DNA of 64,000 nt from assembly GCA_007570785.1 (NCBI GenBank), contig ML664664.1, positions 514,358 through 578,357 on the forward strand, in the 5' to 3' direction. The translations under genes were made by a program, and so were the position numbers. This stretch comes from Antilocapra americana. Taxonomy: Eukaryota; Chordata; Mammalia; Artiodactyla; Antilocapridae. The notes beneath the pieces were generated by a model, which searched no databases, was not told the DNA's origin, and saw nothing but the letters and a program-made list of their open reading frames with translations. Of the stretch, positions 48,010-58,477 are shown in pieces; within the stretch, counting starts at the first letter, position 1; each line of letters starts with the position of its first letter.

Positions 48010-48320
48010 TCAAAGAGTGGGTCTTTTGTGGGGGGAAAAGGTCACTTGTGCCCATAATTTAGACAGCAAGTCTCTTCCCAACAAAGGTACTGGGCATTCA
48101 GGGCTGTATAGAAATTCATGAGTCACTTGGTGTCCCCTCACCTGACATTTTTGGAGCAGGCAGAATGGCCTAATTAGCTCTTCCTCAGTTACTCCTGCTA
48201 TAGCAGTGGCTTTTTTTGAGGGGTGCCACCGGTTCGGTCACCACTGATATTTCCACTCCAGTGTCCACCATAAGGTCAATTAATTCAGTCCCCACTTTTA
48301 ATTTTACCATGGGCTCTGTT
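48010..48320 (-). pseudogene. pro: Retroviral aspartic protease, frameshifted
   Basis: The enzyme would cleave Gag and Pol. The active-site motif LMVDTGVEISVV is read at about 48244-48280, with the D-T-G codons at 48257-48265. A one-base length change at a run of seven A (plus-strand T7, 48211-48217) moves the rest, including GVTEEELIRPF and the flap-end wording PVPLLGRDLL, into another frame. The region ends at a TGA following SPHKRPTL. The position between gag and RT fits gammaretroviral order. It is inactive because of the frameshift. Confidence 0.85.
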
Positions 48321-48405
48321 TTGAGCCGCGGCACCCCTATTCAGTCTCTAGTTCAGCCAGCCCTATAGCAGCTGATGCTAAATCCTTTTCCCCACTATTT
48401 TGGGG

Positions 48406-50105
48406 GCATTCATTTTTCCAGTGGCTGAAGCCCCATCATCGGGCACATTGATTTGGTTGTAGGGTGGCCCCGGGCCTTCTCGTAGAGGGCCCACCATGAG
48501 GCTGGTTCTGGTTCAGAGGGGGCTGCAGAGGTCTAGGGAGGGACCTTCCCAGGGCTGCGGCCAGTACTGCGACCCTCTGGTCTGCCCTATTATTATCTTC
48601 TCTCCGCCTTTTCTCAACTTCCCTTTTTGTCTCCATGTCTCTATTCCTGAATACCCTATCAGCGATCTCAGTTATTTGTGAGCTCGTCATGGCCAATATC
48701 CCATCCACCTTTTGAAGCTTGGGACTGATATCAGGGTAGGCTTGACACACAAAGACTGCATTTTTCACCATCTGAGATCCAGCGGCCTCTGGATCTAATT
48801 GGCATATAAGGTCTATAGGCCTAGAACACAGAGGGTGATTCAGTCTCCCTTTGAACCACTTCAGAGGGTTTTGTCATAGTCATGTTTTCCGAACCCCCTC
48901 TTGTGGCCTTGTAAAATAGCTGCCAGAAATCTCTCCACGTGGCCCCTTCCTTCCCCTGTGTTATAGCTCCAACTGGGCCTCTCGTCAGGGGCGGCTAGTT
49001 TTGCCCACTGCTGTGGGTTTACGGTACCCTCAGGTGCCATTTCTCCTAGCCGCTTTCTAGCCTCAGTTAGGATCCTGTGTCTTTCTTCAGTGCTGAAAAG
49101 GGAGACTAGTAGTGGGTTTGTGTCCTCCCATGAAGGGCGGTGGGTTTGAAAAACAGTTTCCGTTAGTCTAATCATACCTTGTGGCTCCCCTGGGTACGGA
49201 GGAGTGTGTCTCTGCCAGTTTAATATATCCGTAGAAGAAAATGGCTGGTAATAACAGGCTACAGGAGGCTGGTGGTAGTGTCTGTCTGCGTCCTGAACCG
49301 AGGGCTGTTGTAGCTCTCTGACGGGCATCTGCAGTGGGGTTTTTTCCCCCTGTTCCTTAGGGGAACACAGCCTCTGTCTAATTCCTGAATTTCCTGCCCC
49401 CTTTACGTCTGTACTCACTGGGAGAAGTGGGTACAGCCTGGGAGGTCTGGCTGAGAAGGAACCCTGGGGGCGTTGACCAGAGGCTCCTACCACTGGGACT
49501 GGAGACTGCCAGAATGGTGGCTCTACGGTCTCCGGGGAAACTTGGCAGAGGAGCAGCAGCTGCTGCAAGAACTTCACCTGGCCCTGGATCGGGCATTAAG
49601 GCGCCCTCTGGTCCTGGTGGAGCACTGAGGGGTGGGCACGTCATCATCCAGTATGGGGGAGGGGCAGGTCATCCCCATCCAAATCCTGCAGAATTTCTTT
49701 TTTATCATTAGTCAATTTTTGTGCCATTAATATTGTCCTTTCTCTTTCTTGATATAGAATCTCGTCCAAGGAGGGGGTTCTTGAGCTAACCCTAGCCACA
49801 AGTCAATATATGGAAATTGATCTGGATGTCCATATTGCGTTTAAGTCCACGGTGCCCTCTGGTGGCCATCCTAACCCCATAGAGGGCCACGTGACCTCAC
49901 AGAGTATGCGGAGGTGGTTAGGCATCATCTTCACCCCATAGTCTCCTCCAAATCCTTTCTTAACATTTTTAATCATGCGCTCCAATACAGTTGCCTTAGA
50001 TTCACTTCCCCTCATCTTGCTTACCTTCTCGGATCTTCTTTGTTTCCTTTTCGTTCTATCTACGAAGTTCTTGGTACCCTGTGTAATTCTGATATTTCCA
50101 CTCAA
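48406..50105 (-). pseudogene. gag: gag, broken (matrix, late domain, capsid, nucleocapsid)
   Basis: Gag is the structural polyprotein that would assemble the particle core. The matrix part is open at 49803-50105, with wording such as KKGFGGDYGVKM and LGWPPEGTVDL. It then shifts frame, and HPDQFPYIDLW, the matrix end, is read at 49796-49828. A PPPY late-domain motif lies at 49651-49662 in a proline-rich linker. Capsid is open at 48861-49577 (FSSTDILNW, TEERHRILTEARKRL, ERPSWSYNT). The capsid end and a charged stretch are open at 48436-48771 (ISPKLQKVDG, KREVEKRRRED). The nucleocapsid zinc knuckle at 48406-48447 keeps C-x2-[stop]-x4-H-x4-C spacing, but its second Cys position is a TGA at 48436-48438. 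At least two frameshifts and one stop make it non-functional. Confidence 0.88.
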
Positions 50106-50827
50106 TGAAACACTTAAATTGCCATTCTGTCTCCTTCCTAATTGAGGTGAGAAGAGCCTTATCTGCCAGATCCCAGAGGGAAAAGGGGGATCGGCGTGTC
50201 TTCACCTACCGGTCGGCACAGCTGAACCAGAACACCGTGTGGTCCAGGACTATTTCTCCCTTAACTTTTAAAGTCCATTCTGCCTTGATGGGCTTGATGG
50301 GGTGCAGATGAAAACACAGATGGGTTAAATATACCACGTCCCGTGCTGTCTCTGGAAAAGCCAATATGTACTCACTTATGTATCCCTCTCCTTCTAGCCT
50401 GGCAATTCTGAGGGGAATCAAGAATTTCACAGCAGCTAGGACACCTCCTTCGGGAGGGCAAAATACAAGCGCACAAAGACCAAGTTTCTTCCCCAGAAGA
50501 CACTTCACAATTTCCCAGTAATAGTTTACCCCTAGACGATGCAGACACCACCTCCTGTGTGCCAGTCACAGCCCTGCTCCCCCAAACTTTCTCACGTTTG
50601 TCCAGCAGCAGTCTATCCCAGAACAATGTGGATACCACCTCTTTGTGACAGTCGCAGTCTGCGTGTTTCCTATTCCCTCCCAGGGGGGTGATCAGGCCCC
50701 CTCTTCCATCCTGCTGGGTGGGAGCCCCCTTAACTGAGTGCTCAGTTCCCCTGCTGCCATCCACTATCCACCAACGTGAAAGGTCCAAGCGTTGAGGAAT
50801 GGATTCTTTCCAGAGGCGTAAGGCACC
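50106..50827 (-). other. Proviral leader between primer site and gag
   Basis: About 720 bp of untranslated leader expected to hold splice donor and packaging signals. Frames of 100-169 codons here (50206-50508, 50372-50881) show no retroviral protein wording, and one even overlaps the LTR and primer site, so I do not call them genes. Confidence 0.6.
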
Positions 50828-50845
50828 TTCCTGGCCAATGCACCA
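50828..50845 (-). other. Primer binding site, tRNA-Gly type
   Basis: Two bases inside the 5' LTR end, the minus strand reads TGGTGCATTGGCCAGGAA. This complements the 3' end of a mammalian glycine tRNA (…GGCCAATGCACCA), matching 17 of 18 positions, with one A in place of G. The tRNA comparison is from memory. Confidence 0.75.
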
Positions 50846-50912
50846 AATGTTACAGCCAAACGCTCCAGGAAGCAAACTCACTCAGAAAGACAGCATGGAT
50901 AGTGGAGTGCAG

Positions 50913-50918
50913 TTTATT
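50913..50918 (-). terminator. LTR polyadenylation signal AATAAA
   Basis: Minus-strand AATAAA within 'taataaactgca'. The same hexamer is kept at 47040-47045 in the 3' LTR remnant, which would be the copy used to end a transcript. Confidence 0.75.
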
Positions 50919-50980
50919 ACTGGCAGGTCTGAGGCAGAGATTCCTCAGGGACCAGGGACCCCTGCCGACTTTTGTGAAAA

Positions 50981-50989
50981 CCTTATATA
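50981..50989 (-). promoter_or_regulatory. TATA-like box of the 5' LTR
   Basis: TATATAAGG on the minus strand, conserved at 47108-47116 in the 3' LTR remnant. By position relative to the polyadenylation signal it would mark the U3/R promoter. Its activity is not shown by the sequence. Confidence 0.7.
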
Positions 50990-51400
50990 CCTGAAGTGTA
51001 CCTGCTCAAACCCACATCCCCAAATTTCTTAAACCCAGCCTGGAAAATGTTAAAGGAAGATATGATCAGGTTACAGCCATGATTCATAATCAGAAGGGTC
51101 AGCTGGTTATACATTGTAGCCTACACCAATGGGTGCCATAAAGATTACAAAAGGTGATTGACTACATAGGACATTATTACATTCTTTCTGGCGATGGGAA
51201 ATCTTGGTATGGAATCTGGTGTTTACTGGTCTGGGATGCCTGTTAGGCCATGGTTATGTTATCTCCATGGCTACCAGGCATAGTCCAAAGTTCACTGAAA
51301 ATGCAAGCAGGCGTATAGCCCAAAATTCACTGGGAATGTAAGATGGAGTTTCCTTCCTTCAAGATGGAGTCAGCTCAGCCTGCTCCTTTTCTCCTTCACA

Positions 51401-51995
51401 ATTACTTTAGAAAGTGTGCAATTATAAATCCTTTCCTTGTCCCTTTGAGATATAAATCTTCCAATACCCAGAACGATCTCCTCAATGTCCTGAGAGCCAT
51501 TTCTTTGAAATGTACACATTCAAGGAGATGAATTTTAATTTTGGTCTCTGTTGCCAAGGAGGGTAAGGTCCCAATTTTAGTGAGTACCTTACTCCAACTT
51601 GTACCACTGACTCTTCATAAAGGTATGAGAAGCTTGTCTCTCCTCTGGAAGGCAGCTCTGCTCACCACTATATCACCAACGCATGAAGTTTGTTTTTCCT
51701 CTGGATGAGCACCAATTGGTAAAGCCAGATGGCCTAGTCCTGTGGACCAAATCCCCCCTTAATGCTCTCAGTGCCTTTTCTTTAGCACACCCAAGCCTTT
51801 ATAGTCTTCTGTCTTCTGTTTTGGTGGAGTTGAGTTCAGGTGACACTGTTTTCTCTCCTATTACGATAGTTATTACTGCATAAACTCTATCTTTACTGCC
51901 TAAACTAGTGTCTGGCTTTGTTTATCTTTCACATTATATAATACGTATGTTGTTAATGAATTTCATTAGAGGAATATGCCACTCATTAATTTACT
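51401..51995. other. Unassigned sequence, possibly old LTR-derived
   Basis: The wording near 51840-51930 ('actctatctttactgcctaa') has an LTR-end flavour, but I cannot name it. No coding signal. Confidence 0.3.
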
Positions 51996-52818
51996 CACAA
52001 GTAGGAATCAAAATTGTCGGGAGAAATATCAATAACCTCAGATATGCAGATGACACCACACTTATGGCAGAAAGCAAAGAACTCAAGAGCCTCTTACTGA
52101 AAGTGAAAGAGGAGAGTGAAAAAGCTGGCTTAATACTCAACGTACAGAAAACAAAGATTATGGCATCTGGTCCTATTACTTCATTGTAAATAGATGTGGA
52201 AACAGTGGCAGACTACACTTTTTGGGGCTCCAAAATCACTGCAGATGGTGATTGCAGCCATGAAATTAAAAGACGCTTACTCCTTGGAAGAAAAGTTATG
52301 ACCAACCTAGAAAGCATATTAAAAAGCAGAGACATTACTTTGTCAACAAAGGTCCGTCTTGTCAAAGCAATGGTATTCCCAGTAGTCATGTATGGATATG
52401 AGATGTGAACTATAAAGAAAGCTGAGCACCAAAGAATTGATGCTTTTGAACTGTGGTGCTGGAGAAGACTCTTGAGAGTCCCTTGGACTGCAAGGAGATC
52501 CAACCAGTCCATCCTAAAGGAAATCAGTCCTGAATAGTCATTGGAAGGACTGATGCTGAAGCTGAAAGTCCAATACTTTGGCGACCTGATGCGAAGAACT
52601 GACTCATTTGAAAAGACCCTGATGCCGGGAAAGATTGAAGGCAGGAGGAGAAGGGGATGACAGGGGATGAAATGGTGGCATGGCATCATGGACTCAATGA
52701 ACAAGAGTTTGAGTAAACTCTGGGAGTTGGTGATGGACAGGGAGGCCTGGCATGCTGCAGTCCATGGGGTCGCAAAGAGTCGGACATGACTGAGCAACTG
52801 AACTGAGCTGAACTGATC
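51996..52818 (+). pseudogene. BovB LINE 3' fragment with intact YADD
   Basis: Sense copy from 'gtaggaatcaaaattgtcgg' to the tail 'gactgagcaactgaactgag'. The catalytic RYADDTTLMAE is preserved (YADD codons 52043-52054). A stop follows TSL at about 52189, and another break lies after MVFPVVMYGYEM (52408). The upstream palm motifs are missing because of 5' truncation, so no activity is possible. Confidence 0.9.
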
Positions 52819-54679
52819 ATTGGCTTTTAACTCAGTCTTTAAGAAGCCACTGTAAACTGAGCAAAGACAATTCATTTATACCTGATTATTGCATTGTTTG
52901 GGTAGACATTGGTAAACTCCAATAGTGAGACAGAACAGTTTCTCTAGGTCTCCTCTCCTAAGACCTCACCACTAAATTGCTATGGTGAAAATCATAAATA
53001 ATATTCTGTTATACAAACAACATGAAAAAGTAAGCATAACTTGGTCCTTTTAAGTATTCAGTAAACACTTTGCTTCAAGTTTCTACATAAGATAGAAATG
53101 ACTCCTCTAAAAGCGGCTGCACTCAAGAACCAGACATAATCACAGACCTGGGGGTACAGGATCCTGGCTTCTCTAGACCTCTTATCCCAGTGCATGCAAA
53201 GGCAGAAATATAGATATTATTTCTAGCCAATCTACACATATTGAAACCACTCAAGCCAGAATTACGATCATTCCTTATATTATACTAATTTACAAGCCAT
53301 CTGTTGCTGATCAGAGATGTACATAGTTGAAGGGCATGGCAGAGCCCGAAATTTCTGAATATTGACTCTGAAATGCTAAGTAACAAGGCCCAGTAGTGAA
53401 TACTATTGAATTGAGCCCTCAGATGCTCACTAGTGATCTCCACGGTGTAGATTGAAAATTAATACACACAAACACACACATACAAAATACATATTACATA
53501 AGACATATTTTAAAATAAATTATAGACCATACAAGAAATTTTCTTATAGCATCTAAGTCCAAACTGCTAAAAGAGAATTAATCTCTACATTAAGGAATTA
53601 GCCCAGGGAGGCTGCTCTTCTTGAAAGATTGAGGGTGCCTATAGTTGTTCATTTGGCTAATCAGGTCTTAGCTTCTCAGCCCTGGGTCATCTCTGAAGAT
53701 TATCTTGAAAGAATCAAAAGATGAGAGACAGACAGCAAATTGTTATCTGTTAGTACAGCATATTGCTGACCTAGAGCCCCTGGCATTTAATTCTGAAAAC
53801 AGTGGGAATGTTTTCGATATTCATTAGCTCAGCCACAACACTCGATGGCTTTTACAGAAATTGTTATTTTACTGCATCTTCAATTGGATGGTAAAGCTCA
53901 TACAACTGGGAGTTGGGCAAACTAGGGTGGGTCCTGAAACTCAGCTCTATTCCATGTGTCTCATTTGGGTCCCAGGTTGGGGAAAGCTTTCTCATGCCTT
54001 AAGTATGAGAGGGCAAGCAGAAACACATGAGGTCTTCTAGGGTCTAGATTTGGAAATGGCTCTCATTCCTATCTGTCTATACATGGTAGGACAAAGCAAG
54101 TTAGCAGGTCAAGCTGAAAGTCAAGGGCCCGGGAGGGGCACTCTGCCCACAATGAGGCCACTCTAAGGAGAGCTGCAACATTTTGAGTCTGTCCTTCAGC
54201 TGTCATAGTCTCTCCACAAACCAAAACATACTCCTGCATTTCACTGAGTTAATGATTCCCCCTTTACATTTACAACTACTGATATTATTGACAAAAAAGT
54301 AAAGAGATTTTTAGATTTTTGGTAGTTTTCCATTTTATGTACAAACAAGCCTGTGGCACCTCTCAAGACCTGATTCAGATTCTGTTCTACAAAAATGTTA
54401 ATTATTCATTCATTTGACAATTAAATACAGAGCACCTACTATATAAAGAACATCAAGTGAAGTAGTTTGAGAAATGCAAAGATGATTCAGATGTACATTC
54501 TTTTTCAATGATCTTGAGGGTTTGGGGTTGATGCTGGGAGCTTTGCATGGGAGTAGCATCAAGTACAGAAATAGAGTAGAGGTTTTAAAACCATCGGTTT
54601 GGGGCTCAAGCAATCCAATTTGTCTCAGCCCCACCATTTCAGGCAAGCTATTTATCCTCTTCCTGTCTTAGTTTTGTTG
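52819..54679. other. Unassigned sequence, about 1.9 kb
   Basis: No gene or clear repeat recognised. A short A/C-rich patch lies at 53465-53490. Confidence 0.4.
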
Positions 54680-54805
54680 TTGTTCTTTAGTCACTTAGTC
54701 ATGTCTGACTCTGCGACCCCATGGACTGAAGCCCACCAAGCTTCTCTCTCTGTTCATGGGATTTCCCAGGTAAGAATACTGGAGCGGGTTGTCATTTCCT
54801 TCTAG
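54680..54805 (-). mobile_element. BovA-type SINE, partial
   Basis: Antisense BovA half: 'ttgttctttagtcacttagt' to 'gagcgggttgtcatttcctt'. It has a small CT insertion ('cttctctctctgttcatggg') and lacks the tRNA-like head. Confidence 0.8.
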
Positions 54806-57335
54806 TTTTAGCCACTGACATATAAATAAGACTATTTACTTCACAGATAAAAGTCGGGAAAATATATAATTTATGCCTGCCACATATTAATAGCCATAAA
54901 AGGCAACAAGGTTACTTGGACCAGACTGGGCATCACTTTCCTGCCAGGGAGCTCTAAATGCATTTCTTGCTCCATTCTGCTGTCTCAGCACTCCTGTGCT
55001 ACTTTCTATTCATGTTCAACAGCATGGACAAGCTTTGTAATAACAATCTGTAAAACCCAAACCATAGGAAGACAGATCTTTTTCAGGATTGTGCTCTGTA
55101 ATGCAACTAATTATTAAAAATTCTCAATTACTTTTCTGAAGAAATGATGATGTAGATCCTAGCTGGAATAGAACTAGAAAACCTGGGTAAAACATTTATT
55201 TCACCATCCTGATCCTGTGAATTTAGTGATTCACAGCACAGTCCAACTGGTTGGAAAACCACAGAAACAATATGGTCCAATATGACAAGCAATTGAGTTT
55301 CTAGAATCTCACTGACTGAGAAAATATATGCATTTAACCAGGAGACAGGGCCACTCCAAAATGAAACAAATAAGCATGCAGCTCATGTGACTTTAGGCTG
55401 ACTTTTCACAAGCATTACTCCCTCTTTATGTTGGAGTTTGGTCCCTAGTGAACCCCTTTAGGGGCAATGGTCAGTCTCTGCCTCCCCCACCCCGCGAAGG
55501 AAGTAGGAGCCTGCAACAGTTACTAACAAGGACATTGGTATCATCAGGATTATGGAAGAGATGGGATGGGAAGAAAAGCCAGAGGGGAAAGTCTCAGAGA
55601 CTGAGCAGGGTGAGCAGGAGAGTGGATGATGGAAGCTGTATACAACGCTACAGATGGCTGCTATGAGGCTCAAAAAAGGCAGTTTGTTTCGTTTTACAAC
55701 AAAATTTGTATAAATTTTTCCTCCAAAACTGGCACCCAAATTATTTTAAAAAATCTGTGCTTGAGAAATAGTTTAATAATGTCAATTGTGTAACTTGTGT
55801 AATTATGCACATAGTACATAATATTCTAAAACTTTAGTCTGTTATTTTGAAGGGCTTATCCCCTAGTCTAGCAGATACCATAAAGACATTTCCATTTAGC
55901 AGACACTGTACCCTTTAATAAATTAATATATATATTTTAAAAATTGGTACCTCCCTAATCAATATGGTACCATTAATCCACAATCTCCCTTTCTACCATG
56001 AGACCCTAATCCAAGCCACTATAATCTGTTGCCTGAATTGATATAAAAGCTTCCTAACTGGTTTCCCTAGTTCCATTCTTGCCAGTTTGCACAGCAGCTG
56101 GTGTGCTCTTATTAATGCATGAATCAGAGAATACTTAAAGCCACCCAATGGCTTCTTTTCACATTCAGAATAAAATCCAAACATCTGACTAGTTTTACAT
56201 GATCTGGCCTCTTACTGTCTCCCTCCTTTATTCCCTATCACTTGAGCCGCAACACAAATTTGTGTCTACCTGAGATGGTGGAAGGTCATAAGCCGTAACC
56301 ATAGGTAGAGGGTATGGAAATTCTGCATTCTAGACTCTTCCAAACCGTGTCCTATATATACCCTTTATAATAAAAAATATGACCATTAAAACAGAGCTTT
56401 CAGAGAGCTCTGAGTTGTTCTAGTCAATTATTGAATCTGAGAGGTCAAGTGAATCCTCAAAGTTACAGCTCATTGCTCAGAAATGGGGTGACCCCTAAAA
56501 ATTACTTGCTGGTACTTGAATTAAGGATAATCTTGTGGAGGAATGAACCCTTAAGTCTGTGGAGTCTGATGGTAACTCCAGGTAGATAGTATTAGAACTC
56601 CATTGCAGTACATCTACTTAGGGTAGAAACAGAGCACAAAGGCTTCAGTTTTCTCTTAGACATATAAGATGAAAAAAGCATATTATCAGACATAATTTAC
56701 TTATTAAATAATTCCCATTCAGTTTTAGAGACACCAGAAGTCTAGTGAGTGATGTCTTCAAAGATTCAGGATCAGGGCTACCTTCTTAAACAGTAAAAAG
56801 TACTCTGCCAGCTAGACTCTAATCCCATCCTAAATAGGGGCCAAAGGAAATAGCATAAGGGTTTTCACTGCTATGCAGAAACATGGCACTCCACTAATTT
56901 TATTTATTTTTTAATGTACAGAAAACACCATGCAAGTGATTTCTATCTCATAAAACTTTTGGTTGCTGTCATTAAATTGTCTGGCAAATACTCATGAAAC
57001 AGCTGAGGACTGGAAAACACCCACGCAGAGGGCTCACTCCATGCAAGTTTTGTGCAAGTTGGGCTTCATAAGATATAATCAACTCTTGGTTATTGCTTTG
57101 TACCCCAATATTAGTTCCCCAAAGCCACAGAATCTCCCTGAGAGCTACATCTGCAGACTTTTTACTTATCGGCTGGCCTGGACACATTCAGCAGATCCAA
57201 CAGACAGGCATTTCTTACTTCCCCTTAATCAGGTCCCAATCAGAGTTAAAGGAGGATTTAGTTCCTTAAGAAATTATTTCTACTGTGAGAGTCACTCACT
57301 ATTTTTGCTTTACTTTTTAAACTTAGTAGACTAGG
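54806..57335. other. Mostly unassigned sequence with one ancient repeat patch
   Basis: At about 55985-56240 the wording ('tccattcttgccagtttgca', 'acatgatctggcctcttact') resembles an ancient interspersed repeat seen widely in mammals, but I cannot name the family. Frames at 55448-55739 and 56963-57334 overlap on opposite strands and have no domain. Confidence 0.4.
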
Positions 57336-57640
57336 AGCTTTCCTAGTGGCTCAGTGGTAAAGAACCTACCTGCCAAAGCAGGAGACATAGGTTCAGTTTC
57401 TGGTCCGGGAAGATCCCACATGCCGTGGAGCAACTAAGCCAGGGCCCCACAACTGCTGAGCCTGTGCTCTGGAGCCTGGGAACAGCAACTACTGAAGCTC
57501 ACATGGCCTAGAGCCTGTGCTCTGCAACAAGAGAAGCCACGGCAAGGAACAGCATGCGCACTGCAACTAGAGAAAAGCCCATGCAAAAACAAAGAGCCAG
57601 CACATCCATAAATACATAAAACAAAATTAATTTAAAAAAT
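57336..57640 (+). mobile_element. CHRL-type tRNA SINE
   Basis: Head 'gagctttcctagtggctcag', middle 'gaagatcccacatgccgtgg', repeated 'gagcctg' wording, and tail 'ccataaatacataaaac'. This is the long CHR type, similar to 28504-28849. Confidence 0.85.
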
Positions 57641-57985
57641 TAGAAGATTGGATCAATAGATTGGTTGAACCAACAGGCTGGAATTAGCAATTTAAAAAGA
57701 CAATAGCATTTCAGGAAAGCAACTGACTGTCACAGAATTAATATGAACAAAATCAGGCAGTGTCAATTTAGAATTCAGTCCTTCCTGTATTTCCTTTTCA
57801 TTGCTTTCTCAACTCTGAGGTTTCAAAATTTGAGGCTTCCAACACCCTCCCAGAATAATTTATGCTCTGAACCCATAATTTTTCCCTTCGCCCTCTTCAC
57901 TTATCCATACGCTGGTTGAATTTGTGACTATTTTTCACTAACTGAGAGAAGAGAGAAAAAAAAAAAAAACAACCTTCCTGATATA

Positions 57986-58172
57986 CTGAAGGGCTTCCCT
58001 GGTGGCTCAGCTGGTAAAGAATCTGTCTGCACTGGGTTCGATCCCTGGTTGGGAAGATCCCTTGGAGAAGGGAAAGGCTACCCACTCCAGTATTCTGGCC
58101 TGGAGAATTCCATGGACTGGAGAATTCCATGGGGTCACAAAGAGTCGGACATGACTGAGCACGATGTACTAA
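57986..58172 (+). mobile_element. Bov-tA SINE with internal 17-bp duplication
   Basis: Head 'gggcttccctggtggctcag', B-box-like 'gggttcgatccctggttg', end 'gagtcggacatgactgagca'. In the BovA part 'tggagaattccatgg' occurs at 58101-58115 and again at 58118-58132, where other copies have 'aggagcctggcgggctac'-type text. The flanks 'gatatactgaa' and 'gatgtactaaa' suggest a decayed target-site duplication. Confidence 0.85.
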
Positions 58173-58269
58173 ATGACAAGGAAGTGCTTATTACATATCA
58201 GAAAAAGCTTTTAAACTAAAAGCCACATTTTGGGATAAGGAGAGAGAGGAGGGGAGGGACTTTGTGAGA

Positions 58270-58465
58270 TTATATCTTTTAAGATAGAATTTCTCAAATA
58301 GCATGCATCAAAATCGCCTGCTTTACAGAAGATTCTGGGTCGTACTCTCAGAGTTTCTGATATAGTAGGTCTGGGTTAGGTTCAAAGAATCCACATTTCC
58401 AACAAGCCCTGAGGTGAGGCCGATGCCGCTAATCCAGTGAGCACATGTTGAGAACCACAGCTTTA
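58270..58465. mobile_element. MER5-like DNA transposon remnant
   Basis: 'atgcatcaaaatcgcctgct', 'ggttcaaagaatccacattt' and 'gcacatgttgagaaccacag' match the pattern of short hAT-Charlie remnants of the MER5 group. Highly decayed and non-coding. Confidence 0.5.
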
Positions 58466-58477
58466 AATTAACCTGGG

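Larger units (their letters stand above)
46975..51400 (-). mobile_element. Defective class I endogenous retrovirus (gammaretrovirus-like)
   Basis: A 4.4-kb provirus on the minus strand. From right to left it contains a 5' LTR (50848-51400), a primer binding site, a leader, gag, protease and the first part of reverse transcriptase. It then joins directly to the end of a 3' LTR (46975-47161). RNase H, integrase, env, polypurine tract and the U3 of the 3' LTR are missing, so the element cannot be complete. Gag and RT wording is of gammaretroviral/class I type (FSSTDILNW in capsid, LDLKDAFF in RT). No matching target-site duplication was found (right flank 'attact', left flank 'ctcctc'). All coding regions have stops or frameshifts. 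Confidence 0.92.
50848..51400 (-). repeat. 5' LTR of the provirus
   Basis: On the minus strand it starts TGTGAAGGAG at 51400 and ends GGCTGTAACA at 50848, giving the usual TG...CA ends and a length of 553 bp. A TATA-like TATATAAGG lies at 50981-50989 and an AATAAA at 50913-50918, about 65 bp downstream. This places U3 to the right, with R and U5 at the left end. The last 180 or so bases recur at 46975-47161. Confidence 0.88.

Noticed and set aside
48861..49577. The 238-codon capsid frame as an intact, possibly domesticated gag gene
   Set aside because: It covers only part of gag. Matrix is in another frame, nucleocapsid carries a stop, and nothing suggests selection. A domestication claim would need conservation data.
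50372..50881. A 169-codon minus-strand frame in the proviral leader as an extra viral gene
   Set aside because: It begins inside the LTR, crosses the primer binding site and has no protein family wording. A leader frame would not be translated from that start.
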